A stretch of DNA of 64,000 nucleotides from Flavipsychrobacter sp. (GTDB lineage Bacteria; Bacteroidota; Bacteroidia; Chitinophagales; Chitinophagaceae). The stretch spans positions 248,001 through 312,000 of the forward strand of contig JAEUVX010000002.1 in NCBI GenBank assembly GCA_016786615.1, written 5' to 3'. Positions 35,093-43,317 of the stretch are shown piece after piece. Each line of letters begins with the position of its first letter. Position 1 is the first letter of the stretch. A program made the position numbers and the translations under genes. Under the pieces are notes generated by a model. That model saw only the letters and a list, made by a program, of their open reading frames with translations. It searched no databases and had not been told where the DNA came from.

Positions 35093-38000
35093 TTATTTAT
35101 AATTAGCATTATAGAATTGCATGTAAGCCTTCATATCCTTATCAGCCATCAATTTAGGGTAGTTGGCTGCTGATACAAATACAAGTTGGTACTCCGTATT
35201 TTTATACTCTCTGAATATCTGGCCTGTTCCACGCAAGGCATTCACATATATCTTAGCTGCAGCCAGATTTTTGAATGACCTTACAGCAACAATACCTACA
35301 TCAGACTTTATCTGCTGCATATCCGTACTTAAACTCAGGCTACTGAATTTGAATGTATTGAAGTCATTAATCGCTGCCTTTACCCCTGCCGCACGCGACT
35401 CCATAGCACCATATACAAACAATACATAGTGTTCTGCATCCTGCCTATACACATAACTTGCCGGCACTGTAGCGGGCGGCACATCGCCTGCCATTGCACC
35501 GGGCAATGGCGGTGGTGGTGTAGTTGGCAAGGCCAGGCTGCCTGCAGGTGGTGTTACTTGTCCTGCCGCTTGTCCGCTTGGTGGCGTTGCCGGTACGGAA
35601 CCTGTAACCGGTGCTGCCGGCTTTTTCTCTTCTATATATTTTAATATAGCATCTGCCCATGGCCTCAAAGAATCGCTTGGGTAGCTGCTTATGAATCCAC
35701 GGATTAATGTATCAGCCTCACCATATTTATTCATACCCGCAAGGGCTATACCTTCTATTATCGTAAAACGTTTGCTGTATCTGGGGTTCGTGTATAGCTT
35801 TTTAGATTGCAATACTCTATCCAATGCCCATGCATACTGACGATCCAGTATCATGGCATATGTTTTCTCATAATACGCCGTAACATCTTCCTGCTCTGCA
35901 CTTGGTGTTCCTGTACTTTCACTTGGCTTCACCAATGCAGCCCATTTAGAATCAGGGTATTTTTGCAGTAGTTCGTCAGCGTATGTTGTAGCTTCCTGCA
36001 CTTTCCCCATCCTCATATATGCAAGGTATCTCAGGTACACAGATTCTGCTTTAAACTCATGGTTCGGGAAACGCTTATCTAATGTATCTAATACTTTTAT
36101 TGCCGGTGGATAATCTTCAAGGTCTTTTATATATGCATTTGCAGCATTCATATACGCTTGCCGTATTGCGCCCTTAGCCTCTTCTATGCTTTCCGCAGTT
36201 CTGGGTATAAATACCATTAATGCCTCTTCTGTTGGTATCCCGTTTTCATCCAGCTCTACATTACTTTCTTCATTTCCTGCATTAGCCGATGCTTGCGCGT
36301 TATTATTTCCGAATCCTGCGGCAGCACTTCTACGCCAATTATCGGCAAGTGTCCTGTTGCCCCATTTGCGCTTAAATTCATTGACACCCTGCTGCATTAA
36401 TGCCCCGTTTGCAAAATACCAGTTTGCATACGGGTTGCCGGAATTGGTATTAGTAGTACCTGTACCACCACCTGTGGTAGTTATCTGCTCTGATTTGAAT
36501 ATGCTATCTGCCCTGCGTTCCTGCAGCATTCGTATATAGCGTCTTACCTCCGCCCGTATTTCTTTTTCAGGCAGCATTGCCAATGCTATAAGGCTGTCCA
36601 GATGTTTTATTTGTGCCAGTGGTGTAGTAATGCTGCCCAACGCTGCACTTCTTTTTACCGCAGTCAGCATCATTGTGTCGTTTGGCAATACACCTGCAAA
36701 AACAGTGGCACTGTCATATGCCATTTTCGCATCTTCATACCTGCCTATCTTATAATACACATTTCCCAATGTGGCAAATGACAAACCTTTTTGTTTAGGT
36801 GTAGATTTCGGAGAGCGGATACCATCATTAAGATAAGCAATAGCTTCATCATACTTACCGCTATTCGCAGACAGCCGGCCCATAACAAAATACACTTGCT
36901 CGTAGTATGGAACATATTTGCCGTCTTTCAAAACCTTTTTCAGCGATGTTACCGCTTCATCCTGATTGCCACCTGCATACATCAGGCTGTATGCCATATT
37001 TTTCCTGGCATAGAAATCCATATCAATTTTAGGATTCAGGTCAACTACTTTTTGAAAACTTGCTGCAGAGGCTACATACTCTCCCCTGCTCTGTTGTATC
37101 TGCCCCGCAATGTATGCGCTTCTCATTCTTACCCAGTCAGGCAGGTTATTATCAGCGGCTACTATTGTCAGTTGCTCTGCAGCAGCTTTGTAATCGTTTT
37201 GGCTTAGATTGATAAACGCTTTTTCAAGTGCAAGCCTCCCCTGCATATCTTCAGGGAAATTAGGGTCTGTTTCCAACAGGTCCAGTACAGACTCAGCATT
37301 ACCTTCCTGTTTCATCTGAGTGTAGGTGCGGGACAACCACAGCAATGACTCATTATGTACAGAACGATGTTTTAAAAATGCCAGAAATCCGTCCTTATCT
37401 TCCTGAGCAATAGATAGTTGTTTACCAGTTTTTTTGTTGTAAACACTATTACTTTGGTTAGGTTTTTTCTTCTTATCCCTGAGGCTCAACACATACCTGA
37501 AAGATGCCGATGCTTCTTTATAGTTCCCTTTATAAAAATAAGCCTGCCCGAGCAACAGGTATAAATCATCTCCCCACTTTGTACGCGGGTCGTGTATCTG
37601 AATACCCATAGATGATTTATAAATAATACTGTCCATATCCGAAGACAGCATTGCCGAGTCTTTATCCGGGTTGAATGGGAAAAGAGCTAACAGGGAATCA
37701 TAGTTATCCTTCTTGGCACGCAGCATATTAGCTATCGCCTCATCCATTTTTTTATCCGCATTAAAGTAGTAGTTGTAATGAGTAAATGTATTCTGAACAA
37801 TACGCCTTGGCACAGACCACCTGCGCTTCAGCATTTTTTCGTTCGTGTATGCCTTTTGTTTCTTCTTGATTTTCAGTTCAAAAGCAAGCTGTTGTTTTTG
37901 TTCCTTGTCCTTCTGTTTATCTTTCTGAATCTTTTCTTTCTTCTCCTTTACTTTAGCAAGGCTGTCTGTCCTTACTTTCTTTATGGCAGTAAGGCTGTCA

Positions 38001-38776
38001 GCTTTCTTTTTTCTGATTGCTGTCAGGTTATCCGTCTTAGCCTTTCTCTGTGCAGCCAGACTGTCTGTAACTTTCTTTCTTTTTGCAGTAAGGCTATCGC
38101 TGAAGGATTTACGTTTTGCCGTAATGCTATCCATCCGCATCTTCTTCACAACCGCTACACTATCGCTGAATCGTTTACTTTCTCTGTATTTCCTTTTGGC
38201 TGCAAGGCTATCGCTGCGTTTTTTCTGAATAGCTTTTGTGCTGTCTGTCACAATTTTTCTGGCTGCGATAGCACTATCCGTTATTTTTTTTCTGGCATTT
38301 TTTGCAGAATCCAGCTTTGCCATCCTTACTGCCTGCAATGATTTTGCCTTGGCTATCCGTGCCTTTTCTACACTATCCTTATACTTCCTGCTTTCCTTAT
38401 ATTTCCTGATGGCTGCAAGGCTATCAGTTTTGCGCTTTCGTATTTTAAAGATGCTGTCAGTCGTTTTTTTGCGAACTAACTGCAAGCTATCCATCCTTCT
38501 TTTTTGCGCTGTCTGGCGCTCCAAAGTTTGTTTTTCACGTGCTTTTGCGGCACTATCCCTGCTTGTCTGTTGTGCTTTCTGTTTGGCTGCTTGTTGCTGT
38601 TTCAGTTGCTTTGCAGCTTCGGCCTTAGCTTTTTCCTGCTCTTTTTTCTTCGCTGCTTCCATTTTCTGAGCAGCAGCTACAGAGTCCTTATTAGCTTTTT
38701 GGGCATAAAGGGGCAAGCTGCAGAAGCATCCGCAACAAAACATTAAAATAAAAAATAATACTCTTCCGGGGTTCAA
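35093..38776 (-). CDS. PorW/SprE-like TPR protein (type IX secretion/gliding)
   Basis: A 1227-residue exported protein. The hydrophobic N-terminus (VLFFILMFCCGCF...SLPLYAQ) is a signal peptide; a Cys after CCG could be lipidated. Residues about 60-300 are an extremely Lys/Arg/Ala/Ser-rich repeat with DS every 11 residues. After that come RRIVQNTFTHYNYYFNADKK and WGDDLYLLLGQAYFYKGNYKEA, then several TPR units and a C-terminal domain ending MAYMQFYN-like (KAYMQFYNANYK); these resemble PorW/SprE, a lipoprotein needed for type IX secretion. The start is a TTG at 38776. Assignment is by remembered family pattern. Confidence 0.7.
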   Translation of the reverse strand: MNPGRVLFFILMFCCGCFCSLPLYAQKANKDSVAAAQKMEAAKKKEQEKAKAEAAKQLKQQQAAKQKAQQTSRDSAAKAREKQTLERQTAQKRRMDSLQLVRKKTTDSIFKIRKRKTDSLAAIRKYKESRKYKDSVEKARIAKAKSLQAVRMAKLDSAKNARKKITDSAIAARKIVTDSTKAIQKKRSDSLAAKRKYRESKRFSDSVAVVKKMRMDSITAKRKSFSDSLTAKRKKVTDSLAAQRKAKTDNLTAIRKKKADSLTAIKKVRTDSLAKVKEKKEKIQKDKQKDKEQKQQLAFELKIKKKQKAYTNEKMLKRRWSVPRRIVQNTFTHYNYYFNADKKMDEAIANMLRAKKDNYDSLLALFPFNPDKDSAMLSSDMDSIIYKSSMGIQIHDPRTKWGDDLYLLLGQAYFYKGNYKEASASFRYVLSLRDKKKKPNQSNSVYNKKTGKQLSIAQEDKDGFLAFLKHRSVHNESLLWLSRTYTQMKQEGNAESVLDLLETDPNFPEDMQGRLALEKAFINLSQNDYKAAAEQLTIVAADNNLPDWVRMRSAYIAGQIQQSRGEYVASAASFQKVVDLNPKIDMDFYARKNMAYSLMYAGGNQDEAVTSLKKVLKDGKYVPYYEQVYFVMGRLSANSGKYDEAIAYLNDGIRSPKSTPKQKGLSFATLGNVYYKIGRYEDAKMAYDSATVFAGVLPNDTMMLTAVKRSAALGSITTPLAQIKHLDSLIALAMLPEKEIRAEVRRYIRMLQERRADSIFKSEQITTTGGGTGTTNTNSGNPYANWYFANGALMQQGVNEFKRKWGNRTLADNWRRSAAAGFGNNNAQASANAGNEESNVELDENGIPTEEALMVFIPRTAESIEEAKGAIRQAYMNAANAYIKDLEDYPPAIKVLDTLDKRFPNHEFKAESVYLRYLAYMRMGKVQEATTYADELLQKYPDSKWAALVKPSESTGTPSAEQEDVTAYYEKTYAMILDRQYAWALDRVLQSKKLYTNPRYSKRFTIIEGIALAGMNKYGEADTLIRGFISSYPSDSLRPWADAILKYIEEKKPAAPVTGSVPATPPSGQAAGQVTPPAGSLALPTTPPPPLPGAMAGDVPPATVPASYVYRQDAEHYVLFVYGAMESRAAGVKAAINDFNTFKFSSLSLSTDMQQIKSDVGIVAVRSFKNLAAAKIYVNALRGTGQIFREYKNTEYQLVFVSAANYPKLMADKDMKAYMQFYNANYK
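37880..38560 (-). repeat. Coding hendecad repeat, about 14 units of 33 bp
   Basis: Inside the PorW/SprE-like gene, units of roughly 11 residues with consensus TDSLxAxRKKx recur (TDSIFKIRKRK, SDSLTAKRKKV, TDSLAAQRKAK, TDNLTAIRKKK, ADSLTAIKKVR, TDSLAKVKEKK). Some units carry extra residues. The alternating charge suggests a long single helix or coiled coil. Confidence 0.8.
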
Positions 38777-39292
38777 TATGACAGTCTGTGGTTTTACTAC
38801 TATAATTATAACTGAAAAATGCCTAAAATATTATACCTGCAAAACAATTTGCAGGTATATATTAAGACACCTTACATATAGCTCAAAAATAGGAAAATCC
38901 CTGTAAACTCTTGCGGTCAATTATCCATACTCAAATAACGATAATATACATTTCAATACAATATACTTTATTTGTAATTTTGCTATACATAATAGCACTT
39001 AATATACCAGTAATGAAAACGTATAAACATTTACTTCCTATCAGAACCCATTTACCATAATTCCGGGTTCTGCAACAAATCGCACACTCAATAATAAACG
39101 GCAACAAAAAGCAACAAATCAACTTACATAAATTGATTATCAACAACTTACGAAACAATATAATACACAACTATCTTCATTGGCAACACATAAAACACAT
39201 TAAAACCAACCCCATATCAAATTAACAAAGAAGCTACACCAAAAAATTGTCTTCATCATTCCTAAGTCTTAATTTACACTCCCTTTCGTTGT
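38777..39292. other. 516-base AT-rich non-coding region
   Basis: No supportable gene. It holds a near-perfect hairpin TATACCTGCAAA-ACAA-TTTGCAGGTATA (38832-38859), a second inverted repeat CAGAACCC...GGGTTCTG (39042-39072), and a direct repeat GCAACAAATC at 39072-39081 and 39111-39120 with GCAACAAA between them at 39101. It separates a divergent pair, so it must carry promoters for both; I cannot place them with confidence. A 79-codon minus-strand frame (38931-39170) looks spurious. Confidence 0.6.
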
Positions 39293-39760
39293 ATGAGCAG
39301 GCCAGCCAAAAGAAGAGATATTTTCAAAAGAATCAATACACACTACCGGTTAGTGTTTATTGATGATATGTCTTTGCAGGAAGTTGCCTCCTTCAAACTA
39401 ACGATGCGAAAACTCTACATCTTATTCAGCACTATTTTTGTTTTCGTGATTGTAATAACTGTAGGAATATTATTGCTGACACCACTGAAATATTATATAC
39501 CCGGTTATGCAGGCGGTAGCGACAGACGCGAAATAATACAACTAAAACGCACTGTAGATTCACTATCAGATTTAACTGTTGCACAGGAAAGGTTTCATAA
39601 AAACCTGCGCGATGTAATAGCCGGCGATACAAAAGTGAAGCGTGATACAACAAAACTAGATATGAAACGGGTAAACCAAGAAAAAATGAACAACCTTGTA
39701 CCGATGAATGAGGAAATAAAAAAAGATGCTTTGCAGCCGGTAAAAAACAAAAGGCAATGA
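39293..39760 (+). CDS. M23-type membrane stalk without peptidase domain
   Basis: A 155-residue single-pass membrane protein. The N-terminal RLVFIDDMSLQEVASFKLTMR, the transmembrane helix (about residues 44-66), and TPLKYYIPGYAGGSDRREI followed by a coiled-coil-like stretch are the pattern that begins many Bacteroidota M23 (LytM) endopeptidases. The gene then stops, without any HxxxD/HxH zinc motif. The stop overlaps the ATG of the next gene by 4 bases, so this is an intact short gene rather than an assembly break. It may be a scaffold or anchor for another peptidase. Confidence 0.7.
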   Translation: MSRPAKRRDIFKRINTHYRLVFIDDMSLQEVASFKLTMRKLYILFSTIFVFVIVITVGILLLTPLKYYIPGYAGGSDRREIIQLKRTVDSLSDLTVAQERFHKNLRDVIAGDTKVKRDTTKLDMKRVNQEKMNNLVPMNEEIKKDALQPVKNKRQ

Positions 39761-39969
39761 AAAACGAAAAGCCAACCAACAACCTGATGCGCTATGCGGG
39801 CTTAGGTACGCAGTGGATGGTAATGCTGGGACTTGCAGTATGGGGCGGTTGGTGGCTGGATGGCAAAACAGAATGGAAGTTTCCTGTATTTATTGTATCA
39901 CTGCCGCTGATAGCATTATGCGTATCGCTGTGGCAGCTGATTAAAGAATTTAATAAACCAACAAAATGA
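39757..39969 (+). CDS. AtpZ/AtpI family F0F1-ATPase accessory protein
   Basis: A 70-residue protein with two hydrophobic helices: the first GTQWMVMLGLAVWGGWWLDGK carries the GxxxxxxxxxGxxLD pattern of the AtpZ/AtpI family, the second is FPVFIVSLPLIALCVSLWQL. Such genes usually open the ATP synthase operon upstream of atpB. Here the next genes are another small membrane protein and a SprT-like protein, and no ATP synthase structural gene follows. It overlaps its neighbours on both sides by 4 bases. Confidence 0.8.
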   Translation: MKNEKPTNNLMRYAGLGTQWMVMLGLAVWGGWWLDGKTEWKFPVFIVSLPLIALCVSLWQLIKEFNKPTK

Positions 39970-40340
39970 GTAAAACATTTATAGGGGCTATCATTATTGC
40001 ATTTGCAGTACTATCCGGCATTTTCTTTTATATGAAAACTGCCATGCCTGCGTTCGACTTTAATGTAATGATGAGTGGCAATGTACTGATGGCTGTATTA
40101 TCTCTTGCCAGTTATTACATGGTAACAAAACAAATAAAAAGCCGTCCTGAAGCGTTTGTGAGAGGCGTGTACTCCGGCACCTTTCTGAAGCTGATGGTAT
40201 GCATGGCTGCTATACTGATATATGTAATGGCAAACAAACCCAACATTCATAAACCCACACTGTTTGTATTGTTCGGCATATATGCAGTGTATTCAGTAAT
40301 TGAAACAACTATACTATCTAAAATGGCAAGAGTGAAGTGA
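39966..40340 (+). CDS. Small membrane protein, ATP synthase I-like
   Basis: A 124-residue protein with four hydrophobic segments (about 3-22, 35-53, 70-88 and 98-117). Size, topology and position behind the AtpZ/AtpI gene fit the ATP synthase I-like proteins that sit between atpZ and atpB in Bacteroidota. No atpB follows. It starts with a 4-base overlap and is followed after 1 base by the SprT-like gene. The functional link to ATP synthase is inferred from context. Confidence 0.65.
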   Translation: MSKTFIGAIIIAFAVLSGIFFYMKTAMPAFDFNVMMSGNVLMAVLSLASYYMVTKQIKSRPEAFVRGVYSGTFLKLMVCMAAILIYVMANKPNIHKPTLFVLFGIYAVYSVIETTILSKMARVK

Positions 40341-40341
40341 T

Positions 40342-40986
40342 ATGAAAAAGCAGGAAACATCTATTTATCATCTTAAACATTTTTTACCGGAGAATACATT
40401 TGACTTAGTGGCCCCCTATTTTATGAGCCACACGATTCACCTGACTCTCACACGCGAACGGAAATCGGTATTAGGAGATTATCGCAACCCTACTAAACAT
40501 GACCCTTATCACCGGGTAACTGTCAACATCAATCTCAATCAATACAGCTTCCTGATAACGTTGCTGCACGAGCTGGCACACATGCTCACTTACAACCATT
40601 TTAAGAATGATGTTTCGCCGCATGGCAAAGAATGGAAAACACAATTCCGACATGTACTGATACCATTTATAGGAAAGCAGATATTTCCCAACGATGTAGA
40701 AAAAGCATTGATAGCGTACCTGCGCAACCCCGCTGCAAGCACTTGTACTGACCCTGCTTTATACAAGGCACTCTACAGGTATGACGAACGCAAACAAGGC
40801 TATTGTCTTGTTGATGACCTTGAAGAAGGGCATTGGTTTGAAATGGAAGATGGCAGCTTGTTTGAAGTAGTAGAACACCTGCGGACACGTAGCCGCTGCC
40901 GCGACCTGATAACACGTAAGATGTATTACTTTCAGGGCATCATAGAAGTAAAGCACGTAAGGCGGGACAGGCGTAAGATTGCCTGA
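40342..40986 (+). CDS. SprT-like zinc metalloprotein
   Basis: A 214-residue protein with HELAHMLTYNHFKNDVSPHG, an HExxH zinc motif plus a third His, followed by GKEWKTQFRHVL as in SprT-like/Spartan domains. The C-terminal part has two Cys (CTDPALYKALYRYDERKQGYC) and LRTRSRCRDLITRKMYYF; it may hold a small zinc-ribbon-like fold. Spartan relatives cut DNA-protein crosslinks, but bacterial SprT function is poorly defined. It is the last gene of the four-gene run from 39293. Confidence 0.8.
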   Translation: MKKQETSIYHLKHFLPENTFDLVAPYFMSHTIHLTLTRERKSVLGDYRNPTKHDPYHRVTVNINLNQYSFLITLLHELAHMLTYNHFKNDVSPHGKEWKTQFRHVLIPFIGKQIFPNDVEKALIAYLRNPAASTCTDPALYKALYRYDERKQGYCLVDDLEEGHWFEMEDGSLFEVVEHLRTRSRCRDLITRKMYYFQGIIEVKHVRRDRRKIA

Positions 40987-41054
40987 AATATATTCACCCG
41001 ATTTTTCACCCCGCGGAAATCATAGATATTATATAAAACACTATTGTTTTATAC

Positions 41055-41062
41055 TACATTTG
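41055..41062 (+). promoter_or_regulatory. Promoter -7 element TACATTTG for M13 peptidase
   Basis: TAnnTTTG match 24 bases before the ATG at 41087. Confidence 0.5.
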
Positions 41063-41086
41063 ACATCCTAAATAAAAACAAATACA

Positions 41087-43135
41087 ATGATAAAACTGAA
41101 GCACTCACTTCTTGCAGGCGTTGCATTGCTGGCAATGGCATCATGCCAACAGAGTGGCAATGGCGAATCTGCATCTGCACGAAAATTGCTCGACCCCGCT
41201 AATATGGATACTACCATCCGCCCGGGCGACGACTTCTTTATGTACGCAAACGGTACTTGGTTGAAAAACAACCCTATACCGGGAGACCAGACACGTTGGG
41301 GCAGCTTTAACGAGTTGCAGGAAAACAACTATAAAGCATTGCACGAACTGCTGGATGCTGCTGCTAATAATAAAAGTGCAGCCAAAGGCAGTGCCGACCA
41401 GAAAGTGGGAGATATGTACCGCAGCGGTATGGACAGCGCAGCTATCGACAAAGCAGGCATCACTCCACTGAATGGTGTATTAGCTCGCATAGATGCCATT
41501 ACAGATGCAAACGGCATACTGAATGAAATAACTACAGGACAAACACAAGGCAATGGCCAGTTGTTTGCATTCTATGTAGCGCCTGATGATAAGAACGTAA
41601 CAAAGCAGATACCACAGTTTATGCAAGGCGGACTGGGTATGCCCGACCGCGACTTCTACTTCAACAAGGATGAGCGTTCAGCAAAAATCCGTGAAGCATA
41701 CAAACAATATCAGGTGCAACTGCTGATGCTGATGGGCATGGACAGTGCAACTGCTAAGAAAGACGCAGCTGAAATCTACGGACTGGAAGAGAAACTGGCA
41801 GGTGCATCTATGACGCGTGTTGAAATGCGCGACCCATACAAACTGTACAACAAATTCAATGTTGAAGGTTTGAACAAGCTGACACCGGGTATGGATTGGA
41901 AAACTGTTTTCAGCAATCTGAAAATTGGCAACCAGGATTCTTGCATCGTTGCTACACCTACGTTCTTTACAGAGGTTAGCAAACAATTGAAAGCTACACC
42001 TGTAGATGTATGGAAGAAATACCTGAAGTTCCACACCGTGAACGACATGGCACCATACCTGAGCAGCAACTTCGACAAAGCACGTTTCGATTTCTATGGA
42101 AAAGTGGTTCGTGGTCAAAAAGATCAGAAGCCTCGTTGGCAGCGTGTATTGAATGTTGTTGACGGTTCTGTTGGCGAATTGCTTGGACAGATGTATGTTG
42201 ACAAACACTTCAAACCGGAAGCTAAAAAGCGTATGCTGGAATTGCTGGACAACCTGCAATCTACTTATGCAGAACGCATCAAACGTCTGGACTGGATGAG
42301 CGATGTAACGAAGCAAAAAGCACTGGGCAAACTGGGTACATTCATCCGCAAAATTGGCTACCCTGACAAATGGCGCGATTATAGCAAACTGGAAGTTTCG
42401 GGCAACGACTATGTAAAAAACATAATGGCTGCATCTGCTTTCGAGTATGACTATATGATAAACAAACTAGGCAAACCTGTTGATAAAACAGAATGGGGTA
42501 TGACACCTCCTACGGTGAATGCGTACTACAACCCTGCATTCAACGAAATCGTTTTCCCTGCGGGCATTCTGCAGTATCCATTCTTTGAAATGAATGCAGA
42601 TGATGCGGTAAACTATGGTGGCATTGGCGCTGTAATAGGCCACGAAATCACGCACGGCTTTGATGACCAGGGTCGTCAGTACGATGCTGATGGCAACCTG
42701 AACGACTGGTGGACACCTGAAGACGCTGCTAAATTCAATGAAAAAACAGCAATGGTTATCAAACAATATAATGGCTTTACCGTATTGGATACAGTTCACA
42801 TCAATGGTGAGCTGACACTGGGCGAAAACCTGGCAGACCTTGGTGGCCTTGCAATTGCTTACGAAGCATTCAAGAAAACAAAACAAGGACAGGGTAATGA
42901 GAAGATTGACGGCTTTACACCTGATCAACGCTTCTTCCTGAGCTGGGCACAGGTATGGCGTGCAAACACCACACCTGAGGAAGCTTTCAACCGTATTAAA
43001 ACAGACCCGCACTCTCCGAACCTGTGGCGTTGTAACGGTCCGCTGAGCAACATGCCTGAATTCTACCAAGCATTTGACGTGAAAGAAGGCGACAAAATGT
43101 GGCGTCCTGAAGCAGAACGTGCAAGGGTATGGTAA
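41087..43135 (+). CDS. pepO: M13 family metallopeptidase (neprilysin/PepO-like lipoprotein)
   Basis: A 682-residue zinc endopeptidase. Lipoprotein signal MIKLKHSLLAGVALLAMASC (Cys at 20), peptidase M13 N-domain from RPGDDFFMYANGTWL, and C-domain with H519-E-I-T-H523 in GHEITHGFDDQGRQYD, the third ligand in GENLADLGGL, and the substrate-binding NAYYNPAFNEIVFPAGILQ. The C-terminus MWRPEAERARVW fits the family (usually CxVW; the Cys is absent). Probably anchored in the outer membrane facing the periplasm or surface. Monocistronic with its own promoter and terminator. Confidence 0.95.
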   Translation: MIKLKHSLLAGVALLAMASCQQSGNGESASARKLLDPANMDTTIRPGDDFFMYANGTWLKNNPIPGDQTRWGSFNELQENNYKALHELLDAAANNKSAAKGSADQKVGDMYRSGMDSAAIDKAGITPLNGVLARIDAITDANGILNEITTGQTQGNGQLFAFYVAPDDKNVTKQIPQFMQGGLGMPDRDFYFNKDERSAKIREAYKQYQVQLLMLMGMDSATAKKDAAEIYGLEEKLAGASMTRVEMRDPYKLYNKFNVEGLNKLTPGMDWKTVFSNLKIGNQDSCIVATPTFFTEVSKQLKATPVDVWKKYLKFHTVNDMAPYLSSNFDKARFDFYGKVVRGQKDQKPRWQRVLNVVDGSVGELLGQMYVDKHFKPEAKKRMLELLDNLQSTYAERIKRLDWMSDVTKQKALGKLGTFIRKIGYPDKWRDYSKLEVSGNDYVKNIMAASAFEYDYMINKLGKPVDKTEWGMTPPTVNAYYNPAFNEIVFPAGILQYPFFEMNADDAVNYGGIGAVIGHEITHGFDDQGRQYDADGNLNDWWTPEDAAKFNEKTAMVIKQYNGFTVLDTVHINGELTLGENLADLGGLAIAYEAFKKTKQGQGNEKIDGFTPDQRFFLSWAQVWRANTTPEEAFNRIKTDPHSPNLWRCNGPLSNMPEFYQAFDVKEGDKMWRPEAERARVW

Positions 43136-43160
43136 TTAGTTGATTCGTCAATAAGTTTTA

Positions 43161-43200
43161 TAATGACAAAAGCAGGCTGTATAGCCTGCTTTTGTCATTA
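43161..43200 (+). terminator. Terminator of M13 peptidase gene
   Basis: Perfect 18-bp inverted repeat around GTAT, from TAATGACAAAAGCAGGCT to AGCCTGCTTTTGTCATTA, 26 bases past the stop. Confidence 0.9.
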
Positions 43201-43317
43201 TGTAGTAAATAGACTCACTGACACTCATACCAATGTCATTTAAAAAATCATTTTGATACAGCCTTATGGAATTCGTTAAAACTTTGCATCAGAGAAGAGA
43301 ACTTAAAACTTACTGTT

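Noticed and set aside
34504-35106. A 200-codon plus-strand frame opposite the RelA/SpoT gene
   Set aside because: It lies antisense within a certain gene, is rich in Ser and Ile from codon mirroring, and has no recognisable domain.
37778-38341. A Cys/Phe/Leu-rich plus-strand frame of 187 codons
   Set aside because: It is the reverse strand of the 11-residue repeat region; its apparent membrane helices are an artefact of Lys/Arg codons read backwards.
38931-39170. A 79-codon minus-strand frame in the long gap
   Set aside because: Composition is low-complexity and AT-driven, there is no family resemblance or clear start signal, and no neighbour supports it.
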